A program made the translations under genes and the position numbers. This document shows, in pieces, positions 1 through 6,833 of a stretch of 8,621 bases of DNA. A model generated the notes under the pieces. That model did not search any database and was not told the origin of the DNA. It worked only from the letters and a program-made list of their open reading frames with translations. The number at the start of each line of letters is the position of its first letter. Within the stretch, counting starts at the first letter, position 1. The stretch comes from CAVOBC01 sp963693635 (GTDB lineage: Bacteria; Pseudomonadota; Gammaproteobacteria; Pseudomonadales; Azotimanducaceae): positions 1 to 8,621 of the forward strand of contig CAVOBC010000200.1 of assembly GCA_963693635.1 (NCBI GenBank), written 5' to 3'.

Positions 1-249
1 GATCCGGGCCTGATACTCAAGTGTCCTGAACGCGGACACAAGGAGCAGTTGGATGTCGTCCGCGGCGGCGGCGTCCAGCATCGCCCGCCATGCGCCGAGC
101 GTTTGTGGCGTCATCTGTTGGGCGCGCCCATACAGGTCGGTCCCGGCGTCGACCAGAGTCTGTGGCATGGCGAATTGGGTAAGGGCACGGCCAGCGATAA
201 GCTGCGGGTCAATCCCGAGGCGCTGGTGCATCTGCTCAAGCTCACTCAC
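1..249 (-). CDS. VanY-like D-alanyl-D-alanine carboxypeptidase (peptidase M15), N-terminal part, cut by window edge
   Basis: Only the first 83 codons are present; the frame is open to base 1. I read a GTG start at 249-247, which overlaps the TGA stop of the upstream DUF3667 gene (246-248) as GTGA, so the two genes are probably translationally coupled. An internal ATG at codon 7 is an alternative start. The peptide has a helical N-terminal region, then a stretch around residues 55-83 with W54, the pattern 'LLLVSAFRT' (S72, R75) and Q80. This matches the S-x-x-R-x-x-x-x-Q segment that precedes the zinc site in VanY/M15 peptidases, which trim the terminal D-Ala from peptidoglycan stem peptides. 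The catalytic His/Asp residues lie outside the window, so activity cannot be judged. No signal peptide is visible, so the enzyme may be cytoplasmic or lack an obvious export signal. Family call is good; exact specificity is unknown. Confidence 0.75.
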   Translation of the reverse strand, partial: MSELEQMHQRLGIDPQLIAGRALTQFAMPQTLVDAGTDLYGRAQQMTPQTLGAWRAMLDAAAADDIQLLLVSAFRTLEYQARI

Positions 250-1142
250 AACGTGAGTACCCCGAGGGCGAACGCGACAATCATTGTGATCGTCGCGAGC
301 ACGAAGTAGCAGGCGGATAAGAAAGAGAACTTGGCCAGTGTTTTGGCGATCCCCTCGCCGTAATAGACACGCATGGAGACAAAGAGGTAGAGGACGATCG
401 CGAGGGGAACGATGTTGGTCGCGACCTCAAGGTCGACTGCCAGAAAGCCGTGCTCCAGCATCCGGTTCAGGATGAGCGCGAAGAACAGAAAGGAGTGGTT
501 GTGCAGCGCGAGGAGGAGATGCTCAGCGTAATAGCGGTTGCCACCGAGGTAGCAGAGCTTGAAGGCGAGGGCGAAGAGCGGCAAGAGGATGATGGCCATC
601 GCGGGCACAATGTCGAGGGCTTCTTTAAAGAGATCGGTCGGATCTTCCTGGATCACGCGGCTGACCTTTTCCGACTGCGTCGTGAGGTATTGGCGGATGG
701 CCGCGTTGTCTTCATCTGAAAGGCTGTCAATTTGCATGCTGTCGATCGCTTCCCGGGACCCGCTGCGCATGTTCTCTAACTCTTGCGCGGTCGGTTCGTC
801 GCTCTTCTGGGGTTGCGGCCTAAAGCCAAACATGATGTCGACAGAGAGGTAGAAAAAGAACGCGAAGCTGGCAATGATGTAGAGCCGCAGGGGTGGCAGA
901 TAGCTCGCCCGGCGTCCGTCGAAGTACTCTTTCGTCAGTCGCCCGGGATGAATCATGAGGGCGGTCATTGTCCGCACCGTGCGGGAGTTGAGGGAAACGA
1001 TGTCCTCGAAGGTCTCGCTCACGAGGGTCCAGAAAAATCGATTGAGCGTTCGCTGATTCTGTCCACAACGTGCGCAAAAAGGCCCCTGCAGCGCGGTGCC
1101 ACAGTTGAGACAGGTCGATTGCTCAGCGCCCTCAGCAGTCAT
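246..1142 (-). CDS. DUF3667 zinc-ribbon integral membrane protein
   Basis: The 298-residue protein begins with a CxxC-x8-CxxC zinc ribbon (C11, C14, C23, C26, then GQ). A segment at about 50-80 follows with the family pattern RT...L..HPG....EYFDGRR..Y.PP (residues about 54-84). Together these are the hallmark of DUF3667. About five hydrophobic segments follow, near residues 86-106, 176-200, 207-228, 240-258 and 270-297. A hydrophilic, acidic stretch (about 110-172) lies between the first and second, so this is an inner-membrane protein with a cytosolic zinc ribbon. Function of the family is unknown. The ATG start has a modest AAGGG about 8 bases upstream. Its stop overlaps the start of the VanY-like gene, and it is divergent from the CotH/VTC cluster. 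I see no link to that cluster beyond adjacency. Confidence 0.88.
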   Translation of the reverse strand: MTAEGAEQSTCLNCGTALQGPFCARCGQNQRTLNRFFWTLVSETFEDIVSLNSRTVRTMTALMIHPGRLTKEYFDGRRASYLPPLRLYIIASFAFFFYLSVDIMFGFRPQPQKSDEPTAQELENMRSGSREAIDSMQIDSLSDEDNAAIRQYLTTQSEKVSRVIQEDPTDLFKEALDIVPAMAIILLPLFALAFKLCYLGGNRYYAEHLLLALHNHSFLFFALILNRMLEHGFLAVDLEVATNIVPLAIVLYLFVSMRVYYGEGIAKTLAKFSFLSACYFVLATITMIVAFALGVLTL

Positions 1143-1235
1143 GGACAGCCCTTGGACCTCGATGTTGCGGTGATGGAGTCGGTCATGTCGGATGAGTCCG
1201 CCTGGTACCGTGCGGTGTCTCGCTCGATTGCCGGT

Positions 1236-1248
1236 TAAAATCGCACGA
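1236..1248 (+). promoter_or_regulatory. Candidate -10 box for a leaderless mRNA of the CotH/VTC cluster
   Basis: TAAAAT at 1236-1241 matches the sigma-70 -10 consensus at five of six positions. Its end is six bases before the ATG at 1248, so transcription would start on or next to the A of the start codon. There is no Shine-Dalgarno sequence, and an in-frame TAA at 1236-1238 rules out an earlier start in this frame. I see no good -35 element at the expected distance, so an activator or an alternative sigma factor may be needed, or the box may be fortuitous. The same 105-base gap must also hold the promoter of the leftward DUF3667 gene, for which I find no clear boxes. Confidence 0.4.
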
Positions 1249-2354
1249 TGAAGGTTGCCACACTCATCGATGGAGCGCTCGCCCTGCTGTGGTTTGTCTC
1301 AGCGGTCGCGATCGCAGTGATGTTGAGTTTCTCGATGAATGCCGGTTGGATCAGCGCGCTGGATGATGCTGTCAGGGCGGTTCGTATCGACGGTCCGCGT
1401 TCGGGCTATCGAGCGATCGTCGACGGTCAGGCGCAGACCGATATTGCCAGAACGATCGACGAACTGATCCGACTCAACGCGCAGATTGCCCACGTGCAAA
1501 AGAACGATGCACTGCATGACCTGAAGCGGACCGTCTTTGGCCAGCTTGTCTGGGCCTATCAGCAAGCCGGTGACTTTGCGTCTTCCGAACGGATCGCGCG
1601 TACGTGGGTTGAGTTTGACGACGATGATCTTGAAGCAGCGGCGGAACTGGCCGGCGTGCAGATGCTTGCACCCAAGACGCGGGCCTTGGGCGAGGCGACG
1701 TTCATCCAGCTGAATACGAAGTACCCGGAGTCGCTGCTCCTCGCCGACACGCATGCAACCGCACTTGCGCGGACCGGAGACCTCGCGGGTGCCTTGTCTC
1801 GCTTCACCCGCTTTCTGCCCGGCGGCGATGCGCTGACACCCGTCCTTCGAAGCCCCTACGCGATCCCCATTGCGACGACCTTCGAGGTCGCTGGGGACGC
1901 GGGCAGCTGCGAGCATCACTGGCGCTTTGACGGTCGCTTGTGGGAGCTCACTTTCATGCGTTGTCCCGGGGTCGAAAGTCTGCGACTCGCATTCCCGCTC
2001 GAACACCCGCTTGAGTTACTGGTTGTGGAGCGGAGGGGCTTTGACAGCCGTGCGCCGCGGGTGACCGGTTGGGAGGCGGACGGCGACGGATGGTTGCGCA
2101 AGCCGGCGCGCCATTCCGCCACCCTCACATTTGCGATTCAGACGTTGTCAGGGGGCACATCAGAACCCCAGGGCGGGCGCCCACACGGCGAGGACTCAGA
2201 TCAGGAGTCGGGTCGGTACTCGCTAATCGTCAACCTCCGCTACGGCGTGCCGGGTACGCTGCAACGCTTGTTGGCGCCAGAATTGCGCAGGCACGTTGCC
2301 GCGGCGGGTGCGGACGAATCGCTCGAGCGCCTCGAAGCCCACCTGCAGCGATGA
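1248..2354 (+). CDS. Membrane-anchored protein of unknown function, TPR-like helices plus C-terminal beta domain
   Basis: I do not recognise this 368-residue protein. A single hydrophobic segment (about 8-30) with K2 before it looks like an uncleaved signal anchor, placing the rest in the periplasm. Residues about 60-190 look helical and TPR-like: Ala/Leu-rich helix pairs including 'AYQQAGDFASSERIA' (103-117) and 'ALARTGDLAGALSRF' (172-186). From about 208 onward the sequence is beta-rich, with aromatic and charged alternation and two cysteines (C221, C239) that could form a disulfide outside the cytoplasm. A hydrophilic Gly/Ser/Glu/Asp run at about 301-323 interrupts this part. The ATG is the first possible start after an in-frame stop. 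The TGA overlaps the CotH gene's ATG as ATGA, so the two are very likely translated together. A role as scaffold or substrate adaptor for the CotH protein is inference only. Confidence 0.85.
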   Translation: MKVATLIDGALALLWFVSAVAIAVMLSFSMNAGWISALDDAVRAVRIDGPRSGYRAIVDGQAQTDIARTIDELIRLNAQIAHVQKNDALHDLKRTVFGQLVWAYQQAGDFASSERIARTWVEFDDDDLEAAAELAGVQMLAPKTRALGEATFIQLNTKYPESLLLADTHATALARTGDLAGALSRFTRFLPGGDALTPVLRSPYAIPIATTFEVAGDAGSCEHHWRFDGRLWELTFMRCPGVESLRLAFPLEHPLELLVVERRGFDSRAPRVTGWEADGDGWLRKPARHSATLTFAIQTLSGGTSEPQGGRPHGEDSDQESGRYSLIVNLRYGVPGTLQRLLAPELRRHVAAAGADESLERLEAHLQR

Positions 2355-5140
2355 GGCGATCTCGCGTCAGAACTGAATTGCGGCGCCTGTGGCGTCTCAG
2401 TTGGATACCGGTCATTCCGTTTCTTGGACTCTTTGGGGTGTTGGCAATCGGTGCGGGCGAACGCTACCTCAATCTTGCCGTCGATCAACTGGGTGACCGG
2501 TATCTTGGCGGTTTGCGATTAGTTGACATCGGCAGGCTGGAGGCGACCCACCTCTGGCGGCGGGCGAAACTCGACTTCACGGGGGCCTTTGCAGGACTGC
2601 CGCCGGATGACCTGCCGCAGGTGCGCCTCTTTGTGAGCGAAGCCCACCTCAACAAACTGGCATCGGATTTGCCCCGAAGTGGCTTTGAGTATGTGGATGC
2701 CGGGCTCACAGATGCGGGCAATCTGCGCAAGGTGCGGCTCAGGTATCGTGGCGACTTCCACATGCACTGGGGTTTTTATAAGAAGTCGATGCGCATCAAG
2801 ACGAAGAAGAAGCGCTTCTATCGCGGCATGCGCCGGTTCAACCTCATCAAGCCGAAGACGGCCTTCCAGTACAGCAATCACGTTGGCTACAATCTGGCGA
2901 CGGAATTTGGACTGATAGCACCGCGCCACGATCTCGTGCGCGTGTTCGTCAACGGTGATGCCGAGGGCCTTTATCTCTTGGCCGAGCAGCAGGATGAATC
3001 GACCCTGAGGCATCTCGGTTACATGCCTGGCGATCTTTATTCGGGGGATCAGGTCTTTGGGCGTAACAAGGTGAGCGGGGTTTTCCCGGCCATCTTCGAG
3101 CACCCGGGCCTGTGGGAGAAACTGGCCTACAACAATCACTACCCGGAGTCGCATCGGGCGCCAATAGAGGCGTTGCTGAGAGCGCTCGCCGAGTCGGGCA
3201 CACCGGCGGGTTCCGCGCGACTGATCGAGCTGATCGACCTCGACGCTTTTGTGCGAATGAACCTGCTGGAGGTGCTGCTTGGCAGCTATCATTACGATAC
3301 TCAGCACAACTGGCGGCTGTACTACGATCCCTGGCGAAAGCGATTCATGCCGGTCATCTGGGATCCACTTGCGTGGCTGCCGGTGTGGCGGCCTGGCGCC
3401 GATCAGGATGCGTGGTTTGCCCCTGACGAGCCGCCGCCTTACGTGATTGCGAGTCCCCTGACCCAGGCCCTGCACCGGAATGCGGTCTACCTCGCGCGGC
3501 GCGCGGCTGTGTTTGAGGACTATCTGGCAGGTGAAGGGCCGGATCGGTTGCTCGAGTCCTTGCCTCGGCTTCGAGCGCGGCTCAAACCTGTCGTCGCTAA
3601 AGACCCTGCGATGTTGTCTGAAGATCTCAGGTTAATATCGTCTGAAGAAGCCTATCAGGCGATGCTCGAAACCGAGCGCATTGCAGCGCAAATGGTCGAT
3701 ACCTTGCGTAACTACTATGTGCGGGACGCGGGTGGCGCACGCATGTGGCGCGGGGACGACGAGGTCACCCTGTCGCTGCGCAACCACCGCGCGACCCGAG
3801 GCCTGCGCATCACGCTTGCAGGCCCGATCGAAAATCCCGGTGAAAGCCCCAACGACAGCCGAAACGAAGGCGCGAGGTTAAGTTCAAGCAAGACCCCGCG
3901 CGTAGTCCTCGCCTATGAGGACGCGCAGGGTTTGAAGGAAATTGATGTCAGTCGTTTGGCGTCCCCGGACCTTTTGGGGGCGCACTCGGTTCTCCTGGAT
4001 CTGGCGTTGACCTCAGACTTGCACTGGGGGCACGCGCCCCGCGCTTTCGGCGACCTCGCGCGCCTGCACCCTGCGATTTATCGACTGCGTGTTCCGGGCG
4101 CCGACATCGTCGGCGTGGACGTTCGCTATGGCGGAAAGTGGGTGCCCGCACGTATTGAAGCAGGCGCGGCGCCCGTCCAGCGGTTCGCGTTCATGCATCA
4201 GATCGCGACCTTGCCACGGTCGCCCAAACCGGTACGGCTTGCTGGCAGAATCACGTTTGCCGAATCGCGGGTGTTCGATCAACCGGTCGTCATCGAAGGT
4301 GGTGCGCACCTGCTCCTCGGCGCCGACGTCTCGCTGACATTTCGTCGACGTCTGGTGATCGAGGGAGCCGATCGCGCGCGTGTGACTATTGAGGGCGCAG
4401 ACACTTCCCCCTGGGGGGCTTTGGTCCTTGAAGGACCGGGGGCACGCGGGTCGGTGATGACCGGCGTCGACATTCGTGGTGGCAGCGGTTTCCGGCGTGA
4501 CCTTGATGAAGCGACGGCGATGCTATCGGTGCATGGTGTGCCTGGGGTGCGATTGACGGATTGTTCGATGAGCGACAACGCGCGGGTGGATGATATGTTA
4601 CATGTCGTCTACGGCAGTATTGAGATCGACAACTGCGACTTCAATGGTGCGAAGTTTGACGCGGTGGATCTGGACATGACTGTCGCACAAATCAGCCGGT
4701 CTCGCTTTATCGGCAGTGGCAACGATGGGCTGGACCTGATGGGCTCTGCCGTGACGGTCGACGGTGCGGTTTTCCGGGACAACGGTGACAAGGGAATATC
4801 GGTTGGTGAGCGTAGCGACCTGCTCCTTACTGACTCGACGCTCAACGGGAATGTTGTTGGGGTGCAAGCCAAAGATGACTCAGTGGCTGTGATTCGTTCA
4901 ACACGCTTTGGGGAAAACGGCGTCGACCTGGATGCCTACCGCAAGAACTGGCGCTATGAAACGGGCGGCAGTATCTGGGGCTGCGGGCAAAACGCCGCGC
5001 TGACGAGTCGGGCAGACAAGTCGTCAGCCGTCGAGATGCAAGCTCGGCCCTGCGGGGTGCTCGATTCTGGCGCGGACCTGTCAGACGATCGGGTGTCAAA
5101 GATCATAGTGGACGCCCGCGTCCGGTTGAGATCCCGATGA
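2351..5140 (+). CDS. Membrane-anchored CotH-type kinase fused to a right-handed parallel beta-helix
   Basis: I start this 929-residue protein at the ATG at 2351, which overlaps the previous stop as ATGA. The frame stays open upstream, but that part lies within the preceding gene. An arginine-rich head and hydrophobic segment (about 16-36) form an N-in anchor. The CotH domain spans about 90-455. It has 'RYRGDF' (131-136), a lysine-rich strand (K144-K154), 'VNGDAEGLYLLAEQQDE' (200-216) with E212, 'YDTQHNWRLYY' (315-325) with D316 and N320, and 'IWD' with D338. These fit the secretory-kinase-like CotH pattern of Glu, catalytic Asp-x3-Asn and a metal-binding Asp after Trp. Residues 645-865 hold about seven to nine short 'V-x-I-x-x-(S/C)-x-F-x-x-N' type turns, typical of a PbH1 beta-helix. 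A disordered insert lies at 493-515. CotH proteins of spore coats phosphorylate proteins. This is not a spore context, so the substrate is unknown. It overlaps the VTC gene by ATGA. Confidence 0.88.
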   Translation: MRRSRVRTELRRLWRLSWIPVIPFLGLFGVLAIGAGERYLNLAVDQLGDRYLGGLRLVDIGRLEATHLWRRAKLDFTGAFAGLPPDDLPQVRLFVSEAHLNKLASDLPRSGFEYVDAGLTDAGNLRKVRLRYRGDFHMHWGFYKKSMRIKTKKKRFYRGMRRFNLIKPKTAFQYSNHVGYNLATEFGLIAPRHDLVRVFVNGDAEGLYLLAEQQDESTLRHLGYMPGDLYSGDQVFGRNKVSGVFPAIFEHPGLWEKLAYNNHYPESHRAPIEALLRALAESGTPAGSARLIELIDLDAFVRMNLLEVLLGSYHYDTQHNWRLYYDPWRKRFMPVIWDPLAWLPVWRPGADQDAWFAPDEPPPYVIASPLTQALHRNAVYLARRAAVFEDYLAGEGPDRLLESLPRLRARLKPVVAKDPAMLSEDLRLISSEEAYQAMLETERIAAQMVDTLRNYYVRDAGGARMWRGDDEVTLSLRNHRATRGLRITLAGPIENPGESPNDSRNEGARLSSSKTPRVVLAYEDAQGLKEIDVSRLASPDLLGAHSVLLDLALTSDLHWGHAPRAFGDLARLHPAIYRLRVPGADIVGVDVRYGGKWVPARIEAGAAPVQRFAFMHQIATLPRSPKPVRLAGRITFAESRVFDQPVVIEGGAHLLLGADVSLTFRRRLVIEGADRARVTIEGADTSPWGALVLEGPGARGSVMTGVDIRGGSGFRRDLDEATAMLSVHGVPGVRLTDCSMSDNARVDDMLHVVYGSIEIDNCDFNGAKFDAVDLDMTVAQISRSRFIGSGNDGLDLMGSAVTVDGAVFRDNGDKGISVGERSDLLLTDSTLNGNVVGVQAKDDSVAVIRSTRFGENGVDLDAYRKNWRYETGGSIWGCGQNAALTSRADKSSAVEMQARPCGVLDSGADLSDDRVSKIIVDARVRLRSR

Positions 5141-5979
5141 TCCCCCTAAAGCTCGATTTCTTGCGCTTCGAATTCAAGTATGTGCTCAGCATTCGGCGTC
5201 GCCGTGAGGTAGAAGCCGAGTTGCAGCACTTTTTGCAGCTGGATCCCTTTGTCTCGGACTCTGAGTCGCACAAATACATGGTGCGCAGCTTGTATTTCGA
5301 CGACCCTCATCACACCGCGTTTTACGACAAGATTGATGGTTTGAAGTCGAGGTCCAAATTCCGGGTCCGCACGTATACCTCAGAATCTGCCACATCAGAA
5401 TCTGGCGCCTCAGAATCTGGCACGTCAGTGCCCTGCACGCCAGACGGTGGCGCAGCAACAACGGTCATGGGCGGCGCGGGCACATCATCCGACGGTCTGA
5501 TCGTGCCGCAATTTATAGAGGAGAAGGGGCGCCACGACAACCGCGTTTTCAAACATCGGGCCGTGATTACCCACCCCTTCACGGCGTCGGGTGCATGCGA
5601 CGCGCTCGCGCGGTTGGTCGAGGACGGGCCTGCTGACGATGTTGTCCAGCGTTTTCGCTACAACTGGCACCGGAAGCAGATTCGCCCGGTGGCGCTGGTC
5701 GACTATTTGCGGCGCCCTTACGTCAGTCGATATGATCCGGATCTCCGAATCACGTTCGATGAGCAACTGAGCGCAACTGAAACCGGTCATTTGTTCCCGC
5801 CTGCCTGGCAGTCGCCCAGGCGACTGATACCGGGCTTCACGGTGATGGAGGTCAAGTTTCGCGATCATCTTCCAGCCTGGTTTCACCGCATCATTCAGTC
5901 GTATGAACTGCGACGGGTCTCGATCTCGAAGATTTGTACCGGCATGGAACGGCTGGGATTGGCCATCGATTTGCAATAG
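5137..5979 (+). CDS. VTC-domain protein, polyphosphate polymerase-like
   Basis: This 280-residue soluble protein has the VTC (triphosphate tunnel) pattern in order: 'RFEFKY' (10-15, with E12 and K14), 'VRSLYFDD' (49-56), 'YDKIDG' (63-68), alternating basic residues R72, K74, R76, R78, then 'FIEEKGR' (126-132), K139/R141, 'RRPY' (192-195), 'RITFDE' (204-209), 'VMEVKF' (236-241, E238 the likely metal ligand) and 'SISK' (262-265). In yeast Vtc4 the equivalent tunnel makes polyphosphate from ATP and needs a metal bound by a late Glu. Length is normal for the bacterial family apart from a Ser/Glu/Gly-rich insert at about 81-121 between two core strands, encoded partly by a 15-base tandem repeat. 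There are no membrane segments. The start overlaps the CotH stop, with GAG six bases upstream. Product (polyphosphate or another tunnel-enzyme product) cannot be told from sequence, since the fold also covers triphosphatases and cyclases. The CotH/DUF4956 context favours the polymerase-like branch. Confidence 0.9.
   Translation: MIPLKLDFLRFEFKYVLSIRRRREVEAELQHFLQLDPFVSDSESHKYMVRSLYFDDPHHTAFYDKIDGLKSRSKFRVRTYTSESATSESGASESGTSVPCTPDGGAATTVMGGAGTSSDGLIVPQFIEEKGRHDNRVFKHRAVITHPFTASGACDALARLVEDGPADDVVQRFRYNWHRKQIRPVALVDYLRRPYVSRYDPDLRITFDEQLSATETGHLFPPAWQSPRRLIPGFTVMEVKFRDHLPAWFHRIIQSYELRRVSISKICTGMERLGLAIDLQ
5380..5439 (+). repeat. 15-base in-frame tandem repeat, four units, inside the VTC gene
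   Basis: Units begin at 5380, 5395, 5410 and 5425. The first three share the core TCAGAATCTG and differ only in the last five bases; the fourth is degenerate (TCAGTGCCCTGCACG). They encode Ser-Glu-Ser-(Ala/Gly)-(Thr/Ala) steps ending in SVPCT. The period is a multiple of three, so changes in copy number would lengthen or shorten a loop without breaking the frame. Confidence 0.9.
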
Positions 5980-5990
5980 CAGCATCTCAC

Positions 5991-6034
5991 GGTGCCAGAT
6001 CACCGCGCTGTCGCGCAGGGAACACCGCGGCACC
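5991..6034 (+). other. Inverted repeat in the leader between the VTC and DUF4956 genes
   Basis: GGTGCC at 5991-5996 is complementary to GGCACC at 6029-6034. A smaller GCGC-TGTC-GCGC hairpin (6005-6016) nests inside, and an alternative pairing of GGTG (5991-5994) with CACC (6001-6004) is possible. The structure starts 12 bases after the VTC stop in the only real gap of the cluster. There is no T-tract, so it is not a standard terminator. It may stabilise the mRNA, tune expression of the downstream gene or mean nothing. Confidence 0.3.
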
Positions 6035-6080
6035 TTGCTTTAGTTCCGTGAAAGGCTGCCGGAAGGGTGGCGTTTGATTT

Positions 6081-6085
6081 GAGAG
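6081..6085 (+). promoter_or_regulatory. Ribosome binding site of the DUF4956 gene
   Basis: GAGAG lies seven bases before the ATG at 6093. It is the only gene of the rightward cluster that clearly relies on its own Shine-Dalgarno site rather than on overlap coupling, which fits the 113-base gap before it. Confidence 0.6.
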
Positions 6086-6092
6086 TCAGCAT

Positions 6093-6776
6093 ATGGAAGA
6101 GCAGATACTGAATCCGGAAGGCAATCTCTTTGCCTATACGTCCGTCGAGATGGTGGTCAACATTCTGGTTGCGATCGGGCTCGGTTTCGTCATTTCAACG
6201 CTCTATCGTCAGACCCATCGCGGGCTCTCGTACTCCCAGTCCTTTACGCTGACGATCCTGTACGTCACGGTCATTGTCGCCGTCGTTATGATGGTGATCG
6301 GTGGCAGTCTGGCCCGCGCGTTTGCGCTGGTGGGCGCGCTCTCGATCATTCGTTTCCGGACGGTGATCAAAGACACCAAAGACACTGCCTATGTTTTCCT
6401 GGCACTTGCGGTGGGGATGGCCGCAGGCACGTCCAACTATTTTCTCGCCGTGATCTCAACCTTTATGATTGCCGCCCTTGCGGTGATTGTGCACAAGTAC
6501 AACTATGGGGTGCTCTACAAGAGCGAGTTTGTGCTTCGTTTCCTGTACACCGCAGATGGCGACCGTGCGTCATATCTCGAACCGCTCGACGCTCTTGCGC
6601 GCGAACATCACCTGCTGCACATCGAACCAACTGGCGACCCCGGTCTCATCAGGCTAACGCTTGATGTCACGCTCGCTGAAGACGTCGTACCCGAGTCACT
6701 GGTGGGGGCGTTGCGTGACGTTGAAGGGGTCAGCGAACTGGTGCTGATCGCCTCCAAGACGGACGTGGACTACTAG
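6093..6776 (+). CDS. DUF4956 MgtC-like integral membrane protein
   Basis: The 227-residue protein has hydrophobic segments near 19-39, 50-72, 76-90, 99-112 and 115-136. The central motif 'LARAFALVGALSIIRFRT' (77-94) is followed by 'IKDTKDTAYVFLALAVGMAAG', which is characteristic of DUF4956 and recalls the conserved membrane core of MgtC/SapB proteins. The C-terminal 85 residues (about 143-227) alternate strands and helices like a small ferredoxin or ACT-type cytosolic domain. Molecular function is unknown. In many bacteria, to my knowledge, DUF4956 genes sit beside VTC and CotH genes, as here, so a membrane partner for the VTC enzyme is reasonable: the yeast VTC complex carries its own membrane domain and the bacterial VTC protein has none. 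It ends in a convergent gap with hairpins and is probably the last gene of the operon. Confidence 0.88.
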   Translation: MEEQILNPEGNLFAYTSVEMVVNILVAIGLGFVISTLYRQTHRGLSYSQSFTLTILYVTVIVAVVMMVIGGSLARAFALVGALSIIRFRTVIKDTKDTAYVFLALAVGMAAGTSNYFLAVISTFMIAALAVIVHKYNYGVLYKSEFVLRFLYTADGDRASYLEPLDALAREHHLLHIEPTGDPGLIRLTLDVTLAEDVVPESLVGALRDVEGVSELVLIASKTDVDY

Positions 6777-6784
6777 AACAGCAT

Positions 6785-6820
6785 CGTGAAATGCTGATAG
6801 ATCGATGCATGAATTTCACG
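6785..6820. terminator. Hairpin just after the DUF4956 stop, possible weak terminator
   Basis: CGTGAAAT (6785-6792) and ATTTCACG (6813-6820) form a perfect 8-base inverted repeat around a 20-base loop that could add GC/GC pairing. It begins eight bases after the stop, in a tail-to-tail gap. Bases that follow on the plus strand (TTCGCTTTGC) are only mildly T-rich, so termination is plausible but not textbook. Confidence 0.4.
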
Positions 6821-6833
6821 TTCGCTTTGCGCG

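Noticed and set aside
783..1238. Open frame of 151 codons on the plus strand
   Set aside because: It is antisense to the DUF3667 zinc ribbon and first membrane segment, with a composition typical of a shadow frame.
1299..2006. Open frame of 235 codons on the minus strand
   Set aside because: It is antisense to the anchored unknown protein, has no domain or membrane logic, and is explained by codon bias of GC-rich DNA.
2069..2350. Upstream start adding 94 residues to the CotH protein
   Set aside because: This stretch lies fully inside the preceding gene in another frame, has low-complexity Arg/Gly/Pro composition, and would bury the membrane anchor. The ATGA overlap at 2351 with an anchor right after it is a much better start.
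2519..3475. Open frame of 318 codons on the minus strand
   Set aside because: It is antisense to the CotH catalytic domain, whose motifs are conserved on the plus strand. The antisense product shows no recognisable domain.
5485..6033. Open frame of 182 codons on the minus strand over the VTC gene end
   Set aside because: The plus strand carries the VTC motifs across the same bases; the antisense peptide has no family features.
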